Positions 1 to 6,575 of a stretch of DNA of 11,252 nt are shown here, piece by piece. The notes under the pieces were generated by a model. That model did not search any database. It was not told the DNA's origin and saw only the letters and a list, made by a program, of their open reading frames with translations. A program made the position numbers and the translations under genes. The stretch is taken from positions 1-11,252 of the forward strand of contig DAOUTT010000034.1 of the NCBI GenBank assembly GCA_030668545.1, in the 5' to 3' direction. This DNA is from Anaerolineales bacterium. GTDB taxonomy: Bacteria; Chloroflexota; Anaerolineae; Anaerolineales; E44-bin32. How positions within the stretch are numbered: position 1 is the first letter of the stretch; each line of letters opens with the position of its first letter.

Positions 1-2
1 AT

Positions 3-140
3 TCTCTTGCACGTGAGCTGGGTTCGAGCCCGGCAGAAGTTGAGAAGTTGCTTGCTAGCGCGGGGATTCATCCGAAGAGCAGAGCTCAAGAACTTTCAAT
101 CCAGGATTGGGAAAAGATCGCTCGGATTGCTACCGAGTAA
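3..140 (+). CDS. rsmA: 16S rRNA (adenine-N6)-dimethyltransferase RsmA (KsgA), C-terminal fragment
   Basis: The window opens inside this gene; only the last 45 codons and a TAA stop are present. The peptide begins SLARELGSSPAEVEKLL and continues through AGIHPKSRAQELS to the end at RIATE. This matches the C-terminal helical domain of RsmA/KsgA, where a short helix is followed by a conserved AGIDPxxRAExLS-type segment and a last helix. RsmA dimethylates two adjacent adenines in the terminal hairpin of 16S rRNA during 30S assembly, in the cytoplasm. The catalytic Rossmann domain lies outside the window, so activity cannot be judged. The gene converges on the glycosyltransferase, with 19 bp between the two stop codons. 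Family assignment from this tail alone is good but not absolute. Confidence 0.8.
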   Translation, partial: SLARELGSSPAEVEKLLASAGIHPKSRAQELSIQDWEKIARIATE

Positions 141-159
141 GATCAATTGCGGAGTTGAT

Positions 160-909
160 TTATTGTGGGGATGGCTTGTGTTGATCTGGTGAAAGCTGAC
201 GGTGGGTCATGAGCACTTGCCAAACGCGGAAGGCCGCTTCAATCTGAATTCGGAAGGACATCTTCGATTGCCCGATCTGTCTGTCCTCAAAATATATTGG
301 GCTTTCAATGAATTGATATCCCAAGCGTTGTGCAACATAGGCCATCTCAACCTGAAAAACATATCCGTTTGATCGAATGCGGTCCAGGGGCATTCCCAGC
401 AAGGTTTCGCGTCTCCATATGCGGAACCCTCCCGTCGTGTCCTGGACTGTCATCCTGAGGATCGTGCGCGCATAATAATTACCAAACCACGATAAGAGTA
501 ATCGACCCACACCCCAGTCCTCGTCTAATTTTCCGCCTTCAACATAACGGGATCCGAGAACGGCATCATGACCTTCCAAAAGATCCATGAAAATGGGGAG
601 GTAAGCCGGGGAGTGGGAGAAGTCGGCGTCCATCTGCCCGATTGCTTCAGCACCGGATTGAAGCGCGTGTTTAAAGCCGGTGATATATGCAGTCCCCAAG
701 CCAAGTTTACCGGATCTATGGATAACAGAAATCCGTTCTGGTTTGTTATGCGATAAGTCATCCGCGATTTCCCCGGTCCCATCGGGAGATGCATCATCAA
801 TGACCAGGATTTTCAGATCGGGTATGGGTAATGACCATAGTGCGGCTGCAAGAGCCGGAAGGTTTTCAGCTTCGTTATAGGTCGGAATAACGACCGTAAG
901 TTGTCTCAT
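160..909 (-). CDS. Polyprenol monophosphomannose synthase-like GT2 glycosyltransferase (Dpm1 type)
   Basis: This 249-residue GT-A glycosyltransferase most likely transfers mannose (or another hexose) from a nucleotide sugar to polyprenyl phosphate at the inner face of the membrane, supplying lipid-linked sugar donors. Visible motifs are VVIPTYNEAENL near residues 6-17, the aspartate pair D38-D39, the metal-binding DAD at 94-96, GSRYVEGG at 119-126, GGFR at 160-163, NGYVFQVEM at 181-189 and the GQSKMS signature at 213-218, all in the usual order for Dpm1. Length fits the short soluble form; there is no C-terminal membrane domain as in GtrB or the longer DPMS. The ATG at 909 is preceded four codons upstream by an in-frame TAG and has no clear Shine-Dalgarno sequence, so it may be weakly translated or leaderless. 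It lies 111 bp downstream of the V4R gene on the same strand. The exact sugar is not determinable. Confidence 0.85.
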   Translation of the reverse strand: MRQLTVVIPTYNEAENLPALAAALWSLPIPDLKILVIDDASPDGTGEIADDLSHNKPERISVIHRSGKLGLGTAYITGFKHALQSGAEAIGQMDADFSHSPAYLPIFMDLLEGHDAVLGSRYVEGGKLDEDWGVGRLLLSWFGNYYARTILRMTVQDTTGGFRIWRRETLLGMPLDRIRSNGYVFQVEMAYVAQRLGYQFIESPIYFEDRQIGQSKMSFRIQIEAAFRVWQVLMTHRQLSPDQHKPSPQ

Positions 910-1020
910 GTGTTTGGACTATTCAAAGATGAGTGTGCGTGGTTTATTTCAATCAGATTTCCTGTGCACGAATGAGTCGCACCAATATTACCGCTGGTTT
1001 GACCCCAGCGTGGACACTGT

Positions 1021-1653
1021 TTACTCCACTGGTTCCTCAGTGATGGAAAATGTACAGGCATCTCCTCCAGCAGCGGAACATTCCTTTTCAGTGACTTCAA
1101 AGCTCTTGTCTGAACTCAGCCATTGCAAACTGCCTTCAAGTAAGCCCACAAATCCCTGACACGTTGGTGAAGAGCTCTCTCGTCCCCAGCAAACCGGGCA
1201 ATTCTGGACGCGGAAAAGAATGGTGTTATTTTCCTCTTGAACCTCGCACTCGAGGTCGCTCGCGGCCGAGAGTACTTCTGCAAAGATTGTTAACCCTTCC
1301 TTGTTTCTCGCCTGAGCGGGGAGGGAGTCGAAATCCGCAGCTTGTTGATTTTCAAGAGCACTATGCTGTTTCCAGGTGAGATCGAAGGTAGCTTTGGAGG
1401 CCCGACGAGCCAGGGCATGACTGCCTTTGGAACCATAAATCTCATCGAGCGCCGCGTTCAGAGAAGAGACTTCAGAAAGATCAACATCACGTTCGAAGTT
1501 TTCTGCGGGGTAGGTATCAATCCACACTTGAAGACCTGCTATTCGAAGTAAGGCATTCAAGCCATTCTTGCCGAGAACATCTTCCAACTCAAGAAGGAAG
1601 GCGCGGGTTGGGTGGTTCGGATAGGTCTTAAGACTTTTCTCAATCGAAATCAC
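1021..1653 (-). CDS. V4R (4-vinyl reductase / hydrocarbon-binding) domain protein
   Basis: The 210-residue protein carries a C-terminal V4R-like domain. Residues 152-200 contain a Cys set (CPVC at 152-155, C165, C192, C200) around the segment GFVGLLEGSLQWL and the closing ECSAAGGDACTFSI, the usual V4R ending (E-C-x-A-x-G-D-x-x-C-x-F). Such domains bind small hydrophobic ligands or metal and act as sensors in regulators and in BchJ-like proteins. The N-terminal 120 residues are helical and include a segment resembling the heme-NO-binding-like fold often joined to V4R, but I see no decisive motif. The start is GTG at 1653, with AAAGGA about 11 nt upstream overlapping the end of the Roadblock gene; no better start is visible. 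The gap to that gene is 15 bp, so they should be cotranscribed. Ligand and partner are unknown. Confidence 0.72.
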   Translation of the reverse strand: MISIEKSLKTYPNHPTRAFLLELEDVLGKNGLNALLRIAGLQVWIDTYPAENFERDVDLSEVSSLNAALDEIYGSKGSHALARRASKATFDLTWKQHSALENQQAADFDSLPAQARNKEGLTIFAEVLSAASDLECEVQEENNTILFRVQNCPVCWGRESSSPTCQGFVGLLEGSLQWLSSDKSFEVTEKECSAAGGDACTFSITEEPVE

Positions 1654-1668
1654 AGAATAGGAATTCCT

Positions 1669-2040
1669 TTAGACAAGCTCGGAGAGATCTTGCGTCACTC
1701 GGCGCATATCGAGGAATAATAAACCTAACTTCGCTTGTTTACGTGCAAGGACAGTTAGTACAGCTTCATCTCCGACGGCCATCAGGATCATAAAGCCGTT
1801 TTCCCCTCGAATGTAAACTTGGTCTAAGTTCCCACGACCAAGCTCGCCTGAGATGCGTTCACCCAATGAGAGCATGGCTGCCGACATGGCAGCTACCCGA
1901 TCTCCTTCGATGCTTTCGGGAAGGGCAGATGCAATCGTTAAGCCATCGACGCTAATAACCGCAGAAGCTTCGACATCGGGGGAAGATGCTTGCAGGTCCC
2001 TTAAGCGTTCGCTCATTTTATCGGTGCGGGAAATTGCCAA
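1669..2040 (-). CDS. Roadblock/LC7 domain protein
   Basis: This 123-residue protein is a single Roadblock/LC7 domain, the fold of MglB-type GTPase regulators. The core reads ASAVISVDGLTIASALPE (residues 25-42), then a helix with AAMSAAMLSLGERIS (50-64), the strand VYIRGENGFMILMAVGDEAVLTVLAR (75-100) and a last helix, the normal domain order. I take the TTG at 2040 as start because GGAG lies 7 nt upstream. The ATG at 2016 (residue 9) has no ribosome binding site, though it would keep the whole domain. A sigma70-like promoter lies about 50 nt upstream. The V4R gene follows after 15 bp. In known systems Roadblock proteins pair with small Ras-like GTPases; none is encoded here, so the partner may lie elsewhere, or the protein may act with the V4R sensor. 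Confidence 0.85.
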   Translation of the reverse strand: MAISRTDKMSERLRDLQASSPDVEASAVISVDGLTIASALPESIEGDRVAAMSAAMLSLGERISGELGRGNLDQVYIRGENGFMILMAVGDEAVLTVLARKQAKLGLLFLDMRRVTQDLSELV

Positions 2041-2411
2041 GCTTCATCTCCAGTCTGACGATCAGATTAGGACATTAATTGAGAGCGGCGGTACTGTAGC
2101 ACAGTGGAAGATATCGTGTCAAGCCATCCAATCTCCTATGTGGCCTAACCTTGAAATTTTACCTGACCAGATGCTGCGAAGTTCATGCCCACGACATCCT
2201 TATAATGCGAGGATGACCGCAGTATTAAGGGGAATATTACCCATTCAGCGTGCACACGCGATGAGCAAATCCTCAACCTATATTGTATTTTCCTGTGCGA
2301 TCGTTTGGGCTGGTGTGTAAGGCACAATCCAATAGCCATCATCGTCGCCGGTAGTTTGTTGTTCTTTCCTTATCCCAAAGTCCGGGGCGTCCCTAATGTG
2401 GCTGAAAGGGG
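2041..2411. other. Intergenic region between the Roadblock and PrsW genes
   Basis: No convincing gene is present. The region must hold the 3' end of the PrsW transcript, but I see no clear intrinsic terminator. It contains the promoter at 2093-2122 and a short inverted repeat CATCCT/AGGATG (2195-2200 and 2210-2215) with a 9-nt loop. Open frames here, such as 2145-2342 on the minus strand, have no recognisable protein character. Confidence 0.5.
2093..2122 (-). promoter_or_regulatory. Candidate sigma70 promoter for the Roadblock-V4R operon
   Basis: On the minus strand a perfect -35 TTGACA (2122-2117) is followed after 18 nt by TACAGT (2098-2093), four of six matches to TATAAT. A start point near 2086 would give a leader of about 46 nt before the TTG start at 2040. 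Confidence 0.45.
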
Positions 2412-3629
2412 TCATTCCTCCGTCACTGGAGTGGAAGGTTCTTCTTCGCTGGTTGATAGCTTACCTGGGATTAACCAAATTCCCAGAAACGCGGCGATGC
2501 TGAGCGTGATGATTACAACCCCGGCGGCGCCGCTGACGACTGACAATACGGGTTGAAGATTTGTTGGAGTGAGATCTTCTTGGATAAGGATAATCACGCC
2601 CACACCAAGAGCAGATATGTTCCACAAGCTATGAAGGAAAACAGCGCCGAAGTAATAACGAAGCGCTTCGCTCCAGCGACCACTTTCTCGGGCGCGAGCG
2701 ATCCCCAGGCTCGTTAATGCCGTCGTGATCATATGCATCATGGTCGCTCCAGCACGAGCGATCATCACCGGAACCCAGGTAACCCCCGGTTGTCCTAGGA
2801 AGAAAGCCTCAAATAGGCCATATCCAGCACCGGCGATGGCGCCCCCAATGAAGGCTTGATGTTGGGTAAAACCGCGTCGAATTACAGGCCAGACGCCTAT
2901 GGTCTTTATGGCTTCTTCTACCATAGGCACGAATACAATGAGAAAGGTAGCGATCAGGAATAGTATTAAAGGCTGGTTGGTGAAGTCCTGTACCTGGGAT
3001 ACTAAATATGGCTCAGTCCATTGCTCTGGGCGAGTAAAGTTTTCGATCAACCCCTGGCTATTGATCTCCTGAAGCAACATTACGAAAACGATAATTAGAA
3101 GCGGTATTGCGGCTAGAATTTCGACAATGAATGCAACCATCGGGGAAGCCCATAACCCGGCAAGGAAATGCCCCCATGTCCTTTTGGCGCTGATCGGTGA
3201 TCCCTTTCGTAAGAGGATCGCGAGCGCAAATACAACAGGTATGGTTGCCGCGGAGATGTGAGCCAGGGGGCCGAGAACGGAAGGAAGAACACCCCGATTG
3301 AAAGCCAGGTAACCTAAGCCCAGAGCGATTGGGAAAAGGATACCGATATACATCCACCTGGCGAGAGGTTTGTCCTTTCGCTCTTGGATTTTTCCCTGCA
3401 TGCCCTGATATCCATAAACTATGCCGGGAATGGTGCACATGCCCATTACCAAGAATGCGGCGGAAATAATCAAAGTTATCCCCGCTGAAGCCGAGTTATC
3501 AATAAACCACGTCATTATTCCCAGGAGGGCCATTCCCACAGAAGCTACGATAGCAAGCAGCAAGGCAAGGATGCTTGCTATCAGCAGAAAAACACTCAGT
3601 TGATCCCGTTCTCCAGTTGTTGCGTTCAT
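2412..3629 (-). CDS. PrsW-family intramembrane metalloprotease
   Basis: The 405-residue polytopic protein has about nine to ten hydrophobic helices and the PrsW signature: PMVEEAIKTIGV (E238, E239, K242), GAGYGLFEAFF (E274), H299 in MMHMITTA, and H333 in HSLWN. These are the conserved Glu and His positions of the PrsW/CPBP superfamily active site, buried in the membrane. Bacillus PrsW makes the first cut in the anti-sigma factor RsiW; the substrate here is unknown. The N-terminal 200 residues add helices before the catalytic core, making it longer than the Bacillus enzyme (about 220 aa), as often seen in larger bacterial PrsW proteins. The C-terminus ends in an acidic, Ser/Thr-rich tail. Its ATG overlaps the stop of the upstream lipoprotein gene by 4 bp (ATGA), with a GGGG purine tract before the start, so translation is probably coupled. 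Confidence 0.85.
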   Translation of the reverse strand: MNATTGERDQLSVFLLIASILALLLAIVASVGMALLGIMTWFIDNSASAGITLIISAAFLVMGMCTIPGIVYGYQGMQGKIQERKDKPLARWMYIGILFPIALGLGYLAFNRGVLPSVLGPLAHISAATIPVVFALAILLRKGSPISAKRTWGHFLAGLWASPMVAFIVEILAAIPLLIIVFVMLLQEINSQGLIENFTRPEQWTEPYLVSQVQDFTNQPLILFLIATFLIVFVPMVEEAIKTIGVWPVIRRGFTQHQAFIGGAIAGAGYGLFEAFFLGQPGVTWVPVMIARAGATMMHMITTALTSLGIARARESGRWSEALRYYFGAVFLHSLWNISALGVGVIILIQEDLTPTNLQPVLSVVSGAAGVVIITLSIAAFLGIWLIPGKLSTSEEEPSTPVTEE

Positions 3630-4885
3630 TGAACCCCTATTCTTATTGACTCGATATAAGCTTGCGGCGGTGTTAGGAGTTCTTCCAAGGGATCTCGCAC
3701 TTCAAGTTTGAGCAGGAGATCTAGTCCCTTTACAACACGACCAAAGATGGTACGGGTCCCATTCAATTCTGGCAAGGGGGAGAGTGTTATGAAGAATTGA
3801 CTGCCATTTGTGTTCGGTCCTGTACTTGTAAGAGCGGCTATTCCCGATTGGTTAAAGTCCAGATCAGGGTCAATCTCATCGGGAAGAAAGTATCCGGGAC
3901 CACCAAGACCCGTCCCCGTTGGATCACCTGTTTGTACATATTTTCCGGGAACAACGCCATGAAAGGGATTGCCATTAAACCATCCGTTCTCAGCAAGAAA
4001 CACGAAGCTATTGACAGCCATTGGGGCGCTCTTCGGGAATAGCTGAAGTACGACCTCGCCAATATTCAGCTGCATATGCACCAGGTAGGAGGCCTCTGGG
4101 TCAATGCCCATCTCCGGAGGACTCTCGTGCATTCGATATGAAAGAAGTTCGAGCCGCAGGGCTGCCTCAAGGTTCAATTGAGTTGGGTTCAAGCGGAACC
4201 AATCATTGTTCAAGAAAATGAAAGGTGTTCCATTGATGCCTGCATCGTAGGCGCTGATAAATAATTCTTTCATCGACTCTTCGAAGCGTCCGCTGCGCAA
4301 GTCTTCTTCGAACTGTTGATGATCGAGGTCAAGATCTTTAGTGGCGACAAGAAGCCATTCGAGAAAATTCTCCGGATCGAGATCTTTCCACTCAGCGTAA
4401 TCGCTGTTGAGCAGGGAATATAGGGTCCAGAACTGACCTTGCTGTCCCGCGGATTCTGCTGCCTGGCCAGCAAGCGATGCCTTGTCGTGGACAGTTAGGA
4501 GAGGGTATTGCCGGTAGATAATACGCAGATCTTCCGGGTAAATGGTTGCAAGCTCGAGGATCACTGCGGCGAGATCCACGCAGTATGGAGATTGAAAATC
4601 GCAATACACAAGCAGCGTTGCGGGAGCTGTATCAGAGCCCCTACTCCAATCATCATTAGTGATTGGGGTGATGGGTATCAAAGTGGGTGTTGGGTTTATC
4701 GGGGACGGAGTTGGGCTGGGTGGCGGAGATGTGCTCGTAGGTCCAAGCTTGGCAGCGCTAATTATGGGTTCAATTGTTTGAGGCGCGGATGGTTGTGAAA
4801 ATGGAGAGCATGCAGATAAGCAAAGCAGCATGATGCCGCATAAGGTCCAAATGTGTCGTAAGAACCATCGGTCTTTCCGAACCAT
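3626..4885 (-). CDS. Lipoprotein fusing a DsbA-like thioredoxin domain to a cyclophilin-type PPIase domain
   Basis: The protein is 419 residues from the ATG at 4885, which has AAAGGA 6 nt upstream. A TTG at 4927 would add 14 residues and also has a purine-rich tract, so it remains possible. Residues 1-26 form a lipoprotein signal peptide with a basic n-region and the lipobox LSAC (C26). A Pro/Ser/Thr-rich linker covers about 47-76. A DsbA/Thioredoxin_4-like domain spans about 85-250, with YCDFQSPYC and a GTP cis-Pro loop near 219-221. A cyclophilin domain spans about 266-418, with GGPGY, Q318, and NGSQFFI (Q363, F364). It should be anchored to the outer face of the membrane as a folding factor. 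Two key residues differ from active relatives: the first Cys of the CPYC motif is Ser (S99), and the cyclophilin FHRV arginine is Gly (G310). It may therefore act as a chaperone or binding protein. The PrsW gene follows with a 4-bp overlap. Confidence 0.88.
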   Translation of the reverse strand: MVRKDRWFLRHIWTLCGIMLLCLSACSPFSQPSAPQTIEPIISAAKLGPTSTSPPPSPTPSPINPTPTLIPITPITNDDWSRGSDTAPATLLVYCDFQSPYCVDLAAVILELATIYPEDLRIIYRQYPLLTVHDKASLAGQAAESAGQQGQFWTLYSLLNSDYAEWKDLDPENFLEWLLVATKDLDLDHQQFEEDLRSGRFEESMKELFISAYDAGINGTPFIFLNNDWFRLNPTQLNLEAALRLELLSYRMHESPPEMGIDPEASYLVHMQLNIGEVVLQLFPKSAPMAVNSFVFLAENGWFNGNPFHGVVPGKYVQTGDPTGTGLGGPGYFLPDEIDPDLDFNQSGIAALTSTGPNTNGSQFFITLSPLPELNGTRTIFGRVVKGLDLLLKLEVRDPLEELLTPPQAYIESIRIGVQ

Positions 4886-4964
4886 CGGTTGTCCTTTGCT
4901 CCCAAACTTACAACGCAAGTGGTCCAAACAAGCCCTCTCACGAGTTACCAGCCCCTAACTGTAA

Positions 4965-5086
4965 TTCCACTCCCGCGAGAATGCCAATCTGAGGAGTGAA
5001 GGAGCATACTGATTATTCTAACCGACTCTCAAATGAGCGTCTCCTGAAATGATAGTACTCCCGACCTTGCGGAAGGCAATCTGAGG
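4965..5086. repeat. Imperfect direct repeat between the lipoprotein gene and selC
   Basis: Two copies of an ACTCCCG...CAATCTGAGG unit occur at 4969-4994 and 5057-5086, with differing spacers of 9 and 13 nt. The first also sits in a weak inverted repeat, CACTCC (4968-4973) with GGAGTG (4993-4998). The 11-mer TCCACTCCCGC at 4966-4976 equals the selC 3' end at 5216-5226. The function is unknown. Confidence 0.35.
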
Positions 5087-5092
5087 CGATCC

Positions 5093-5121
5093 TTGTCGTG
5101 TGGTAGTCGACGCGGTATCCT
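5093..5121 (+). promoter_or_regulatory. Candidate promoter of selC
   Basis: TTGTCG (5093-5098) and TATCCT (5116-5121) are separated by 17 nt, each with four of six matches to consensus. The expected start point, near 5128, lies just before the first tRNA base at 5132. Spacing and location fit a tRNA promoter well, even though neither hexamer is perfect. Confidence 0.5.
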
Positions 5122-5131
5122 TTTAGTCTTC

Positions 5132-5225
5132 GGGGGTGGTTGGGTCCCGGTGGGCTCCCCGGTCTTCAAAACCGGTGGCGGGCCGCACAGCGGGCCGCGG
5201 TGGGTTCGACTCCCATCCACTCCCG
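5132..5225 (+). tRNA. selC: tRNA-Sec (anticodon UCA)
   Basis: This 94-nt tRNA inserts selenocysteine at UGA codons. The cloverleaf can be built base by base: an 8-bp acceptor stem (5132-5139 with 5217-5224, one G-U); a 6-bp D stem (5142-5147 with 5152-5157) with the 4-nt loop CGGT; a 5-bp anticodon stem with loop CTTCAAA, giving UCA at 5166-5168; a 24-nt variable arm (5176-5199) forming two 4-bp helices around a G-G mismatch; and a 5-bp T stem with loop TTCGACT. The 8+5 acceptor/T arrangement, 6-bp D stem, long variable arm and discriminator G (5225) are the hallmarks of bacterial tRNA-Sec and argue against an ordinary UGA suppressor. CCA is not fully encoded (CCT follows). The site-2 protease gene starts 23 nt later without a terminator between, so the two may share a transcript. 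selA, selB and selD are not in the window. Confidence 0.95.
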
Positions 5226-5248
5226 CCTTTCCATTTGTTGAGGTGTGT

Positions 5249-6466
5249 ATGCTCCCGGATGACATTAGATCACCAAATGATCTAGCCGATAAGCTGCTCC
5301 CGCTTGTGCGTCAGGTAATGTCGATCACAGACATCACCGAGGGAGATCAGAAGCAGCTTTTTGCTATTCGCTTCCGCGGCACTTTGATTTCCGATTCGCA
5401 GCTCGCATTCGAAAAACTCGATCCCGCTTTCAAGCAGGCGGGGACCACATTGCTTTTCCGTGAAGAGAATGATGGACATGAGATATTGGGAATGCCAGGG
5501 GTGATCCAGCCTCAAGCTTCCAATCCTTTCGTCAATGTCATTCTTTTTCTGCTCACGCTGGTAAGTATGCTGATGGCCGGCGCAATGTATGGCATGGAAG
5601 CTCCTGCAGATACCAGCATATTGGGAATCTTACAAGCTATCCTACAAAACCTACCCAACGGAATCACGTTCGCAGCGAGCTTGTTGGGGATTTTGATGGC
5701 GCATGAATTCGGGCATTACTTCGCGGCGCGCTTCCACAGGATTGCGGTTTCGCTGCCTTATTTTCTCCCATTTCCGCTCAGTTTGTTTGGTACGCTAGGT
5801 GCATTCATACGTTTGAAGGAGCCGCCTAAGAATCGCCGCGTCCTTTTGGACATAGGCCTTTCAGGCCCCATCGCTGGATTGATCGTCGCCATCCCGGTGT
5901 TGCTGATAGGGCTTTACCTATCGGATTTAGGCCGTCTGCCGTTGAATGCTATGACGGCTCAGGGTTCTGTCCTCGAGGGAAATTCACTGCTGTACCTCGC
6001 CATGAAATACATTGTTACAGGGGAGTTCCTGCCAAAACCGCTCCATTATGCAGGTCTAAGTCCATTTATCTATTGGGTCCGCTACTTTTTCATCGGTTTG
6101 CCTATGCCCTACGGGGGCACCGATGTGTTATTACACCCGCTGGCGTGGGCTGGTTGGGCTGGATTGCTCGTTACGATGCTCAACCTCATCCCTGCCGGAC
6201 AACTCGATGGTGGTCATGCAATCTATGTCTTACTGGGAAAGGCAACTAAAAGACTTTGGCCCTTCATCATCGGGTTGTTATTGCTGCTGGGAACCGTATG
6301 GCCGGGGTGGTACATCTGGGCTGGGTTAGTTTTCCTGATGGGGCGTACCTATGCCCGCCCGCGGGATGAGATCACGCCTCTCGATCCCCAACGGAAGTGG
6401 CTCGCGATTTTCGGCTTGGTCCTTTTTGTCCTTGTTTTTATCCCCGTTCCGTTGCGGACGTTCTAA
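5249..6466 (+). CDS. M50 site-2 protease family protein (EGY-like intramembrane metalloprotease)
   Basis: The 405-residue membrane protease carries the zinc-binding HEFGH (H152, E153, H156) in one helix and the third ligand in LNLIPAGQLDGGH (D320) in another, the two defining S2P motifs. Residues 1-90 form a soluble N-terminal domain (with FAIRFRGTL and a LLFREEND segment) like that of cyanobacterial and plant EGY proteases; no PDZ domain is seen. About eight hydrophobic segments follow from residue 95 to the C-terminus. The ATG at 5249 has GAGGT four nt upstream. The frame is open back to 5093, but that extension would read through selC and is not coding. S2Ps cleave membrane-bound regulators within the bilayer; the substrate is unknown. 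A PrsW gene lies on the opposite side of selC. No terminator with a T-run follows the stop. Confidence 0.9.
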   Translation: MLPDDIRSPNDLADKLLPLVRQVMSITDITEGDQKQLFAIRFRGTLISDSQLAFEKLDPAFKQAGTTLLFREENDGHEILGMPGVIQPQASNPFVNVILFLLTLVSMLMAGAMYGMEAPADTSILGILQAILQNLPNGITFAASLLGILMAHEFGHYFAARFHRIAVSLPYFLPFPLSLFGTLGAFIRLKEPPKNRRVLLDIGLSGPIAGLIVAIPVLLIGLYLSDLGRLPLNAMTAQGSVLEGNSLLYLAMKYIVTGEFLPKPLHYAGLSPFIYWVRYFFIGLPMPYGGTDVLLHPLAWAGWAGLLVTMLNLIPAGQLDGGHAIYVLLGKATKRLWPFIIGLLLLLGTVWPGWYIWAGLVFLMGRTYARPRDEITPLDPQRKWLAIFGLVLFVLVFIPVPLRTF

Positions 6467-6494
6467 ACTGCTCATTTGATAACCGAAACCCGCT

Positions 6495-6511
6495 AGGGCA
6501 ATGCTTGCCCT
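6495..6511. repeat. Short perfect hairpin
   Basis: AGGGCAA and TTGCCCT form a 7-bp stem with a 3-nt loop (TGC), 28 bp after the S2P stop codon. There is no T-run, so it is not a standard terminator, but it could protect the 3' end of the mRNA. Confidence 0.5.
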
Positions 6512-6536
6512 CAGCCGACTGGGCATATGCACCCCC

Positions 6537-6564
6537 GTAGAGACGCAACATGCTGCGTCTCTAC
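6537..6564. repeat. Palindromic repeat GTAGAGACGCA-N6-TGCGTCTCTAC
   Basis: The 11-bp arms are perfect and the loop is ACATGC. The sequence resembles the GTAGAGACG-type dispersed palindromes I recall from intergenic regions of cyanobacteria and Chloroflexota, and it is preceded by CCCCC as those often are. Copy number in this genome cannot be judged from the window, where it occurs once. Confidence 0.7.
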
Positions 6565-6575
6565 ATTGCTTCCGG

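Noticed and set aside
141..159. Bidirectional terminator between rsmA and the glycosyltransferase
   Set aside because: Only a weak 5-bp ATCAA/TTGAT pairing is visible, without a T-run.
1853..2320. 155-codon plus-strand open frame
   Set aside because: Its first part is antisense to the Roadblock gene, the rest is low-quality sequence, and no ribosome binding site is seen.
2145..2342. 65-codon minus-strand open frame between PrsW and Roadblock genes
   Set aside because: There is no clear ribosome binding site or domain, and its composition looks random.
4570..4625. Possibility that the missing DsbA cysteine is a selenocysteine
   Set aside because: The codon at that position is TCT (Ser), not TGA; no in-frame TGA is present in the domain.
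5093..5248. In-frame 52-codon extension of the site-2 protease
   Set aside because: It reads straight through the selC tRNA; the ATG at 5249 has a ribosome binding site and the protein family starts near there.
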